11,649 bases of DNA from JAJDGF01 sp031549325. GTDB taxonomy: Bacteria; Bacillota; Clostridia; Christensenellales; Aristaeellaceae. Shown here in pieces: positions 6,417 through 11,649 of this stretch. Each line of letters starts with the position of its first letter. Position 1 is the first letter of the stretch. The notes below the pieces were generated by a model. It made no database searches. It worked only from the letters and a program-made list of their open reading frames with translations, and was not told where the DNA came from. The stretch covers positions 1 through 11,649 of the forward strand of contig JAVBQA010000073.1 of the NCBI GenBank assembly GCA_031549325.1, given 5' to 3'. Position numbers and translations under genes: made by a program.

Positions 6417-8186
6417 CTATTCGGCGTCGTCGAAGTCCTCGGGGAACACCTCGCCGGTGACGCGGGGCAGCGTGATCAAAAACTCGGTGCCCTCGCCCAG
6501 GTTTGACTGCACCTCGATCATGCCGCCCATGGACTTGATCAGATGCTTGACGATCGCGAGCCCCAGGCCCGTGCCGCCCATGGACCGGCTTCTGCCCTTG
6601 TCCACGCGGTAGAAGCGCTCAAACAGCCTGGGCAGGTTCTCCTTGGCGATGCCGATGCCGGTGTCCGCGATCGACACGTTCACGCTGTCCTCGCTGTTGT
6701 GCATGGTGACGGTCACGCTGCCGCCCTCGCGGTTGTATTTGACCGCGTTTTCGACCAGGTTGATCAGCATCTGCTCGACCCGGTCGGGGTTGCCCATGAC
6801 GATGCTCGGCTCCGAGACCTGGGGCGGGTGGATCGTGACGTTCTTCTCGCTGGCCTGGATCTCGAGCATCTCGCACACGTCGCGCGCCAGCTTGTCCAGC
6901 CGGATCTTGGCGTTTGGCATGCCGTCCGTGCCCGATTCGAGCTTCGAGATCGACAGGATGTCGTTGATCAGCCGCGTCAGCCGGTCCGCCTCCAGCATGA
7001 TGATGCGCAGGAACTTGCGCGCCATCGCCGGGTTCTCGATCGCGCCCTCCTGCAGCGTCTCCACAAAGCCCTTGATGCTCGTCAGCGGCGTCTTGAGCTC
7101 GTGGCTCACGTTGGCGGCAAAATCGGTGCGCACCTGCTCCAGCCGGCGCAGCTCCGTGATGTCCTCCACCAGCGCCACCGCGCCCACGGCCTTGCCGTCC
7201 TTCATCATCGCCGAAACGTACAGGCGCAGCGGCACATGGCCGCGCCCCACGGCGCTTCGGGCCGCGACCTCGTTGGTGTAGACGCCGCCCTGGCGCATCG
7301 CGTCCTGGAGCACCTGGTCCAGGTTCACGTCCTTGGACGCCATGCTGATCGGCAGCCCCTCGGCGGAGCCCACGATGTTCAGCAGGTGCTTGGCGGCGGG
7401 CGTGACCAGGATGATGTTCAGCTTGTCGTCCACGGCCAGGATGCCGTTCTGCATGTGGTTGATGACCGTATTCAGCGCCTGGTTGCGCGTCTTTTGCTTG
7501 AACACGCGGTCCTGGATGCGGCCCATGACCTCGTTGAAGTGCGCGCTCTGCTCCAGGGTATCGCCCGCCGCGGACCGGATGCGGCTGTCGAACTTGCCCT
7601 CGGAGAAGTCCTCCAGCACGCGCTGCACCTCGCCGACGAACTTGTCGGTCCTGTTGACCGCGACCTGAAAGACGATCGCTGTGATCAGCGCCATCAGCAC
7701 CGCCAGCAGCACCAGCGGCACGAACTTGCCGCCCATGGCCTGCATGAGCGTATAGCCTTCCCGCGCCACGCTGAGCACCGCGCCGCCGGGCAGCGGCTCG
7801 AACGCGTACAGCCACATGTTGCCCGCGCCGCTCATCGGCAGCCGCGACGCGGAGCGCAGCTCGCCGGACCGGATCGCGTCCAGTTCAACCTGCGCCAGCG
7901 TATCCAGGAACGTCGGCCGCGACACATAGTCGATCTGGCCGTCGGCCCTGTAGATCAGACCCACCATCTCCGAGCCGGAAACCGCATCGCGCAGCGCGCG
8001 CAGAGTCTCCTCTTGATCAAATGCCGCACTGTCCGTGACGTGCACGGACAGGCGGCAGATGGACTTCAGTGATTCTTGAGCGCCCTCGTTCATGGACCCC
8101 TGCGCGGACAGCGCGCACAGCCACAGGAAGGCGATGCAGAGCAGCAGGTTCAGGCAGGTCGCGACGATCGCAACCCGCTGCTTCAT
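6417..8186 (-). CDS. PhoR-type membrane sensor histidine kinase
   Basis: A protein of 589 residues. Helix 1 spans about 5-27, an extracytoplasmic sensor region 28-153, and helix 2 about 155-177. A HAMP-like linker lies at 178-230, a PAS domain at about 240-345, then HisKA with phospho-acceptor H362 in NVSHELKTPLTSIKGF. The ATPase domain has the N-box LINLVENAVKY (about 475-484), G1 DTGIGI (508-513), the F-box LFERFYRV and G2 GGTGLGL (537-543), so all catalytic motifs are intact. It autophosphorylates and passes phosphate to the partner regulator. The signal is unknown. The architecture matches PhoR/WalK-like kinases, but no pst or wal genes adjoin it to settle this. ATG 8186 overlaps the regulator's stop as ATGA, with AGGAGAA just upstream. 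No terminator follows the stop, and the trpB promoter begins almost at once. The C-terminal tail is acidic (EDFDDAE). Confidence 0.93.
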   Translation of the reverse strand: MKQRVAIVATCLNLLLCIAFLWLCALSAQGSMNEGAQESLKSICRLSVHVTDSAAFDQEETLRALRDAVSGSEMVGLIYRADGQIDYVSRPTFLDTLAQVELDAIRSGELRSASRLPMSGAGNMWLYAFEPLPGGAVLSVAREGYTLMQAMGGKFVPLVLLAVLMALITAIVFQVAVNRTDKFVGEVQRVLEDFSEGKFDSRIRSAAGDTLEQSAHFNEVMGRIQDRVFKQKTRNQALNTVINHMQNGILAVDDKLNIILVTPAAKHLLNIVGSAEGLPISMASKDVNLDQVLQDAMRQGGVYTNEVAARSAVGRGHVPLRLYVSAMMKDGKAVGAVALVEDITELRRLEQVRTDFAANVSHELKTPLTSIKGFVETLQEGAIENPAMARKFLRIIMLEADRLTRLINDILSISKLESGTDGMPNAKIRLDKLARDVCEMLEIQASEKNVTIHPPQVSEPSIVMGNPDRVEQMLINLVENAVKYNREGGSVTVTMHNSEDSVNVSIADTGIGIAKENLPRLFERFYRVDKGRSRSMGGTGLGLAIVKHLIKSMGGMIEVQSNLGEGTEFLITLPRVTGEVFPEDFDDAE

Positions 8187-8884
8187 AGGCGGTTCTCCTG
8201 GCGGTCGTTGAACTTGTAGCCCACGCCGCGGATGGTCTCGATGTAGTGCGCGTCGTCGCCCAGCTTCTGGCGGATGTGGCGGATGTGGACGTCCACGGTG
8301 CGGGTCTCGCCGTAGAACTCATAGCCCCAGATCCGGTCCAGCAGGAAGTCGCGGGTCAGCACCTTGCCGCGGCTGATGACCAGCAGCTTCAAAAGCTCGA
8401 ACTCCTTGAGCGTCAGCGACAGCTTTTCGCCGTTCCTGAACGCTTCATAGTTGCCCACGTCGATGGTCAGGCCGCCGACATGGAGGATGCCCTCTTCTTC
8501 GTTCTGCGGCGCCGCGCGGCGCAGCAGCGCCTTGACGCGGGCGATCAGCTCGCGCACCGAGAACGGCTTGGTGATGTAGTCGTCCGCGCCCAGCTCGAGG
8601 CCCAGGATCTTGTCCACCTCGTCGCCCTTGGCTGTCAGCATGATGATCGGGATGTCGGCGGTGGTCGGCGCGCCCTTCAGGCGGCGGCAGACCTCCATGC
8701 CGTCAATGCCGGGCAGCATAATATCGAGCAGCACCATGGCAGGCCGCTCATGCTGGCACACCACCAGCGCATCTTCGCCCGTCGCGGCCGTGACTACGCG
8801 GTAGCCCGATGCTTCCAGATTGAACGAAAGCAGTTCCAGGATATGGGCCTCGTCATCGACGGCGAGGATGAGTTCATTTGCCAT
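8183..8884 (-). CDS. OmpR/PhoB-family response regulator
   Basis: A protein of 233 residues, the usual length for the family. The receiver domain (about 4-118) has the acidic pair D10/D11, phospho-acceptor D54 in LLDIMLPG, T84 and K106 in TKPFSVREL. After a short Glu-rich linker, the winged-helix DNA-binding domain (about 132-226) has the family marks LTLKEFELLKLL, RDFLLDRIWGYE, RTVDVHIRHIRQKLG and IRGVGYKF. Phosphorylated by the adjacent kinase, it would bind direct repeats as a dimer; its targets are not visible here. PhoB/PhoP is the nearest name, though WalR-like regulators look very similar, so no gene symbol is given. ATG 8884 has AAGGAG 8 bases upstream (8898-8893). It is the first gene of the two-gene unit, 137 bases downstream of the nrdR stop; read-through from nrdR cannot be excluded. 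Confidence 0.94.
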   Translation of the reverse strand: MANELILAVDDEAHILELLSFNLEASGYRVVTAATGEDALVVCQHERPAMVLLDIMLPGIDGMEVCRRLKGAPTTADIPIIMLTAKGDEVDKILGLELGADDYITKPFSVRELIARVKALLRRAAPQNEEEGILHVGGLTIDVGNYEAFRNGEKLSLTLKEFELLKLLVISRGKVLTRDFLLDRIWGYEFYGETRTVDVHIRHIRQKLGDDAHYIETIRGVGYKFNDRQENRL

Positions 8885-9021
8885 AAGCGTCTCTCCTTCA
8901 CTATTGCATTCGCGTTATTTCAATCCGAAGGCCCCGCCAGGCGGACCGTGCCCGCCAAAGCCCCTAAACCTTGTGTCGCCGAAGCCGCATCATGCCGGCT
9001 CGCCTTCGGGAATAACCGGGT
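8885..9021 (-). other. nrdR to response-regulator intergenic region
   Basis: 137 bases without a gene. It holds the AAGGAG of the regulator and two weak hairpins, GGCGG (8940-8944) with CCGCC (8952-8956) and AGCCG/CGGCT near 8984-9002. Neither has a T-run. I see no convincing -35/-10 pair, so the promoter of the two-component genes remains unplaced. Confidence 0.4.
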
Positions 9022-9513
9022 CTATCTGTCGTCTGAGTGTTCGCCCATCACGATGTCGCCGTCCTCGGACAGCAGCCGGTTCAGCTCGTCGCGGAACGTC
9101 TGGATGTCGGTGAACTGCCTGTACACCGACGCGAACCGTACATAGGCGACCTCATCCAGCTTCTTGAGCGCCTCCATGACCCATTCACCCAACGCGGTGG
9201 ACTGGATCTCCTGTTCGTAGGCGTTGTAGGCGCGCATCTCGATGTCGCGCACCAGTTGGTCGATGGCCTGCTGGGACACGGGGCGCTTGCCGCAGGCCTT
9301 CATGATGCTGGCCTTGAGCTTCGCCGTATCAAAGGGTTGACGCCGCTTGTCCTTTTTAATCACCATCAGGGGCACTGTGTCAATCTTCTCATAGGTGGTG
9401 AACCTGCGTCCGCAGCCCTCGCACTCGCGGCGCCTGCGGATCGCCGCGCCGTCCTCGGTCTGGCGCGAATCGATCACCCGGCTGTCCGTGCCGTTGCAAT
9501 AGACGCACTTCAT
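9022..9513 (-). CDS. nrdR: Transcriptional repressor NrdR
   Basis: A protein of 163 residues with the NrdR plan. The N-terminal zinc ribbon uses C3, C6, C31 and C34 (MKCVYC at the start, CEGCGRRFTTYE at the second knuckle) with the basic stretch IRRRRE. An ATP-cone domain (about 46-136) follows, beginning VPLMVIKKDKRRQPFD. NrdR senses ATP/dATP and represses ribonucleotide reductase operons by binding NrdR boxes. I chose the ATG at 9513, not a GTG at 9534, because the family always begins MxCxxC. GGAGG at 9530-9526 serves it, with a rather long 12-base spacing. It has its own promoter at 9548-9576. The C-terminus is about 10 residues longer than in many homologues and ends in an acidic tail (MGEHSDDR). 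No nrd genes are in the window, so targets lie elsewhere. Confidence 0.96.
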   Translation of the reverse strand: MKCVYCNGTDSRVIDSRQTEDGAAIRRRRECEGCGRRFTTYEKIDTVPLMVIKKDKRRQPFDTAKLKASIMKACGKRPVSQQAIDQLVRDIEMRAYNAYEQEIQSTALGEWVMEALKKLDEVAYVRFASVYRQFTDIQTFRDELNRLLSEDGDIVMGEHSDDR

Positions 9514-9547
9514 CGCTGTTTCCGACCTCCACACTCTGACTCAGACA

Positions 9548-9576
9548 ATTATACACAATTTTCGCCCGTTCGTCTA
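9548..9576 (-). promoter_or_regulatory. Probable SigA-type promoter of nrdR
   Basis: On the minus strand TAGACG (9576-9571), a 17-base spacer and a perfect TATAAT (9553-9548) match ten of twelve consensus positions. The start would be near 9541, giving a leader of about 28 bases that contains the GGAGG of nrdR. Confidence 0.7.
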
Positions 9577-9605
9577 GCCCTTAGCCGAAACTTTCTTAAC
9601 ATTGG

Positions 9606-9632
9606 AGAATGCGGGGCGGCCCGGACCATTCT
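9606..9632 (-). terminator. Possible hairpin terminator after the YlmC/YmxH gene
   Basis: AGAATG (9606-9611) and CATTCT (9627-9632) pair around a GC-rich core holding a further short CCC/GGG pairing. It lies 12 bases past the stop of the YlmC/YmxH gene and before the nrdR promoter, where a terminator is expected. It lacks a T-run on either strand, so the call is weak. Confidence 0.35.
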
Positions 9633-9643
9633 TCGGCTGCGGA

Positions 9644-9889
9644 TCAGGCGAAAAACTCCGGTGGCAGTTCCACCAGGATGACGTCGTCGCCGATGCGGCG
9701 AATCCTGCTCCAGGGCACCACGTATCCCTCGCGGTCCGCGCGCACGATGTTCATGAAGCTGCCCGGAGCGGGCACCACGATGGCCTCCACCACGGCGCGC
9801 TCCGTGAAGATGATGTCGATGGGCTTGCCCAGCTTCTTGCCGTCGCAGATGTTCACCACGTCGCGGCAGCGCAGGTCCGAAAAAGTCAT
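9644..9889 (-). CDS. YlmC/YmxH family PRC-barrel protein
   Basis: A small protein of 81 residues. It starts MTFSDLRCRDVVNICDGKKLG, matching the start I recognise for YlmC/YmxH proteins (FSELRxKEVINLxDGxRLG). A PRC-barrel-like beta pattern follows, with PIDIIFTERAVVEAIVVPAP and an ending VPWSRIRRIGDDVILVELPP. The family is conserved in endospore formers and often annotated as a sporulation protein, but its molecular role is not established. I chose the ATG at 9889 because the family begins there and a GAGGGA ribosome site (9900-9895) lies just upstream. In-frame codons up to 9991 encode nothing family-like. From memory, this family often sits near nrdR and the sporulation sigma factor genes in Clostridia, so the adjacency to nrdR here is expected. 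It is transcribed divergently from the collagen-like genes. Confidence 0.85.
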   Translation of the reverse strand: MTFSDLRCRDVVNICDGKKLGKPIDIIFTERAVVEAIVVPAPGSFMNIVRADREGYVVPWSRIRRIGDDVILVELPPEFFA

Positions 9890-10021
9890 ATGTATCCCTC
9901 CCCCCTTCATTCTATGTCGGCTGCGCGCACAGGTTGCAGGGAGCGTTTCCGCCATGAAACCACCCAGAATCCGACACATATTGGCGCTCACTGTCCGGCC
10001 GACAACAAAATAGTCTGTAAT

Positions 10022-10049
10022 GTAGCACGCCTCCTGCTACGGAAAGGAA
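10022..10049 (+). promoter_or_regulatory. Leader hairpin plus ribosome site of collagen-like gene 1
   Basis: GTAGCA (10022-10027) pairs with TGCTAC (10035-10040) around a 7-base loop. GGAAAGGAA follows directly, and the ATG comes 7 bases after AAGGA. Nearly the same arrangement precedes the second collagen-like gene at 11418-11444. A possible -10 (TGTAAT, 10016-10021) abuts the stem, but I find no matching -35, and no sporulation-sigma consensus can be assigned safely. Confidence 0.6.
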
Positions 10050-10055
10050 CAGCAC

Positions 10056-11348
10056 ATGAGATTCTGCTACGATTTTGAGCCCGAAGAAACGGAAGTTGAA
10101 CAGGACGAGCAGCGGCCAGAGAAGGCCGAATGCTCGCACTGCGATGGTCAATGCGACAAACGCGACGGATCGCGCTGCGCCGACGGCTGCGAAGGCGACT
10201 GCCACGACAAGTGTTGGAAATGCTGCAAAGGAGACAAAGGCGACCGCGGCCCGGCCGGCTGCCCCGGCCCTCGGGGCCCCAAGGGCGACACCGGCGACAC
10301 CGGCCCCAGAGGTTGCCCCGGCCCCACCGGCCCCAAGGGCGATCGCGGCACCATGGGTCCCCGCGGTGAAGTCGGGCCCAAGGGCGAACAGGGAGAACAG
10401 GGCATCCCCGGCGCACGCGGCATCCCCGGACCCCGCGGCCCTCAGGGTGAAAAAGGCCCGCGCGGCGAGGCCGGCCCCCTCGGCCCCCAGGGCGAGCGCG
10501 GCGACCAGGGCGACCGCGGCTGCACCGGCGAGCGCGGCCCCATCGGCCCCGTGGGTCCCGAGGGTCCTCCCGGCTGTCCCGGCCCCCAGGGCGATGACGG
10601 CGCGCAGGGCGAGCGCGGAGCCACCGGACCCATGGGCCCGGAAGGCCGCCGCGGCCCCATGGGCCCCCAAGGGCCCCAGGGCGATCCCGGCCCCAGAGGC
10701 GACCCGGGCGACACCGGCGCCACCGGCCCCGAAGGCCCCCAGGGCGACCAGGGCGACCAGGGCCCACAGGGCGACCCCGGCCCTCGCGGCATCCAGGGCC
10801 TACAGGGCGAAACCGGACCAGAAGGCCCTCAAGGCCTTCAGGGCGCGACCGGCGATACCGGCCCTCAGGGCATCCAGGGCATCCAGGGCATCCAAGGCGC
10901 CCGAGGCGCCACGGGACCCATGCCCATCCTCGACTATATCAGCGTCTACAACTCAGGCGCTTTCGATTTGGTAAAGTACAACAACGGCGATTTGGTCCTG
11001 TTTGACACGGTGTATTGCTCCAGCGACACCGGCATCACCTTCGACCCGACCACGTCCATCTTCACGCTGGCAGGCGGAAAGACCTATTTCGCGTCGTTTG
11101 AATGTCAGGGAGGTATCGACGGCGATGTCGGCGGTTTCTCGATCGGCATGAAGCTGAACAACTCGAACATCCCCGGCTCCGGCGTTGCCATGGACTTCAA
11201 CCGCTATCCCGACACCCACGGCAAGCGCTCCGTCACCGGCATCGCGATCTTCAAGACCACCGATACCGCCAGGTTTGAGGTCCGGTTCGGCGACACCGAT
11301 CAATGCGAAGTCGTCGGCCAGGTCGTCACCATCTTCTCCATCGCCTGA
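10056..11348 (+). CDS. Collagen-like protein with Cys-rich N-terminus and BclA/TNF-like C-terminal domain
   Basis: A protein of 430 residues in three parts. Residues 1-58 are acidic and Cys-rich with no signal peptide: ten Cys at 4, 26, 29, 33, 41, 45, 49, 53, 56 and 57. Residues 59-289 are 77 uninterrupted Gly-X-Y triplets, rich in Pro, Asp, Glu, Lys, Arg and Gln, with Cys in X at 69, 87, 156 and 174. Residues 290-430 form a beta-rich domain of the C1q/TNF-like jelly-roll kind that ends BclA-type exosporium proteins (FDPTTSIFTLAGGKTYFASF..., final strand GQVVTIFSIA), which would trimerise and register the triple helix. Such proteins form spore-surface filaments in Bacillus and Clostridia. 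That location is inferred, and the Cys-rich head could anchor it by disulfides or metal. AAGGA at 10044-10048 lies 7 bases before the ATG. A paralogue follows after 102 bases. Confidence 0.92.
   Translation: MRFCYDFEPEETEVEQDEQRPEKAECSHCDGQCDKRDGSRCADGCEGDCHDKCWKCCKGDKGDRGPAGCPGPRGPKGDTGDTGPRGCPGPTGPKGDRGTMGPRGEVGPKGEQGEQGIPGARGIPGPRGPQGEKGPRGEAGPLGPQGERGDQGDRGCTGERGPIGPVGPEGPPGCPGPQGDDGAQGERGATGPMGPEGRRGPMGPQGPQGDPGPRGDPGDTGATGPEGPQGDQGDQGPQGDPGPRGIQGLQGETGPEGPQGLQGATGDTGPQGIQGIQGIQGARGATGPMPILDYISVYNSGAFDLVKYNNGDLVLFDTVYCSSDTGITFDPTTSIFTLAGGKTYFASFECQGGIDGDVGGFSIGMKLNNSNIPGSGVAMDFNRYPDTHGKRSVTGIAIFKTTDTARFEVRFGDTDQCEVVGQVVTIFSIA
10230..10922 (+). repeat. Gly-X-Y coding repeat tract
   Basis: 77 consecutive nine-base units, each beginning with a Gly codon (mostly GGC), encode residues 59-289 of collagen-like protein 1. 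Local DNA-level tandem copies stand out: GGCATCCAG occurs four times in a row with one base change around 10868-10895, and GGCGACCAG is doubled near 10742. Slippage or unequal exchange here would change filament length in whole triplets. Confidence 0.9.
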
Positions 11349-11354
11349 CGAACG

Positions 11355-11391
11355 GGCCGAACAGCTTTCGCCATCCGAAGGCTGTTCGGCC
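11355..11391 (+). terminator. Strong 16-bp hairpin between the collagen-like genes
   Basis: GGCCGAACAGC (11355-11365) pairs perfectly with GCTGTTCGGCC (11381-11391). The stem continues through TTTCG/CGAAG with one G-U pair to a 5-base loop. It starts 6 bases after the stop of gene 1. No T-run follows, so it may be a transcript-end stabiliser or partial terminator rather than a classical one. No promoter is visible between it and gene 2. Confidence 0.55.
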
Positions 11392-11417
11392 AGGCAAGAC
11401 GCACGCCGGATTGAACC

Positions 11418-11444
11418 GTAGCGGGCTGCCGCTACCGAAAGGAA
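11418..11444 (+). promoter_or_regulatory. Leader hairpin plus ribosome site of collagen-like gene 2
   Basis: GTAGCGG (11418-11424) pairs with CCGCTAC (11429-11435) around a 4-base loop. CGAAAGGAA follows, and the ATG comes 7 bases after AAGGA. The outer stem bases GTAGC/GCTAC, the AAAGGAA and the spacing are identical to those before gene 1, while the loop and inner stem differ in a pairing-preserving way. Confidence 0.6.
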
Positions 11445-11450
11445 GTGCCC

Positions 11451-11649
11451 ATGAAATTCTTCAGCGATTTGTGCAACGGGGAGTCCAACGCCCTGCAGTG
11501 TGGCGCAAGGCAGTGCGGCCGCGATTGCGGATACTGCGCCTCCTGCTGCGACGATTACCATCCCTGCAGATGCAGCATATGTTGCAAAGGCGAAAAGGGC
11601 GACCGCGGTCCCCAGGGCTGCCCCGGCCCGATGGGCCCCCAGGGACCCA
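11451..11649 (+). CDS. Second collagen-like protein, Cys-rich N-terminus (partial, runs off window)
   Basis: Only the first 66 codons are in the window. The protein begins MKFFSDLCNGE and has eleven Cys in residues 1-45 (8, 17, 22, 26, 29, 32, 33, 39, 41, 44, 45). The head-to-collagen junction CSICCKGEKGDRGPQGCPGP is nearly the same as in the first protein, where it reads CWKCCKGDKGDRGPAGCPGP. Gly-X-Y triplets start at G47 and continue to the edge. The Cys in the first GCP triplet is 12 residues past the CC pair in both proteins. It is therefore a paralogue in tandem, probably co-transcribed, with the same presumed surface role. Outside the junction the heads share the start M(K/R)F and Cys-richness but little else. 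The start is supported by AAGGA 7 bases upstream. Confidence 0.88.
   Translation, partial: MKFFSDLCNGESNALQCGARQCGRDCGYCASCCDDYHPCRCSICCKGEKGDRGPQGCPGPMGPQGP

Noticed and set aside
9514..9534. Upstream GTG start that would add seven residues to NrdR
   Set aside because: NrdR begins at the zinc-ribbon MxCxxC. The extension has no ribosome site of its own and contains the GGAGG used by the ATG at 9513.
9890..9991. N-terminal extension of the YlmC/YmxH protein
   Set aside because: The extra 34 residues are not family-like, and a good ribosome site directly precedes the ATG at 9889.
10442..10792. An antisense open frame across the collagen tract that itself reads as Gly-Pro-rich collagen-like protein
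   Set aside because: GGC/GCC-rich triplet DNA is nearly self-complementary in codon content, so the reverse strand automatically reads as GPx repeats. There is no ribosome site, start context or end domain.
10230..10922. CRISPR-like or satellite repeat array
   Set aside because: The periodicity is exactly nine bases with Gly codons in phase and no spacers, so it is a coding collagen repeat.
10075..10974. A long Ala/Pro/Arg-rich frame in plus frame overlapping the collagen-like gene
   Set aside because: It is the shifted reading of the same nine-base repeats. The true frame has perfect triplets, a ribosome site and a folded C-terminal domain.

Overview
The window looks like chromosomal DNA of a high-GC, spore-forming Clostridia-type Firmicute. 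The pointers are a T-box leader, a YlmC/YmxH sporulation-type protein beside nrdR, strong AGGAG-type ribosome binding sites, consensus SigA-like promoters and collagen-like proteins of the spore-surface kind. An exact lineage (a Christensenellales-like group is my guess) cannot be fixed from the sequence alone. Coding density is high. The only gene-free stretch over 300 bases is 5998-6416, which is filled by the T-box leader and promoter of trpB.

Layout. (1) 89-3322, plus strand: a tight operon of a DUF1538 membrane protein with two homologous halves, a tandem P-II-like protein, and a membrane-anchored metallo-beta-lactamase (ComEC-C-terminal-like) whose reading frame breaks about 54 codons before its natural end. 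(2) 3423-4775, plus: a MATE-family multidrug exporter, preceded by two small hairpins. (3) 4768-5997, minus: a stand-alone trpB that overlaps the MATE gene tail to tail by 8 bp. A complete tryptophan-type T-box riboswitch (6084-6367) and a perfect TTGACA-17-TATAAT promoter (6374-6402) control it. (4) 6417-8884, minus: a two-component system with an OmpR/PhoB-class regulator and a PhoR-type sensor kinase, overlapping by ATGA. (5) 9022-9889, minus: nrdR, with its own promoter, and a YlmC/YmxH PRC-barrel protein. (6) 10056 to the window end, plus: two tandem collagen-like genes, the second cut off by the window edge.

How the genes fit together. The DUF1538/P-II pair resembles other transporter/P-II pairs, in which a soluble signal-binding trimer gates a membrane protein. 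The T-box makes trpB respond to uncharged tRNA-Trp, so it works as a tryptophan-starvation gene even though no other trp gene lies beside it. The two-component genes end only a few bases before the trpB promoter with no terminator of their own, so the T-box may also affect that read-through. The collagen-like genes share a Cys-rich N-terminal domain, a Gly-X-Y region and an almost identical hairpin plus ribosome-binding-site leader. They look like a recently duplicated pair of surface (probably spore-coat or exosporium) filament proteins and are the most unusual part of the window.
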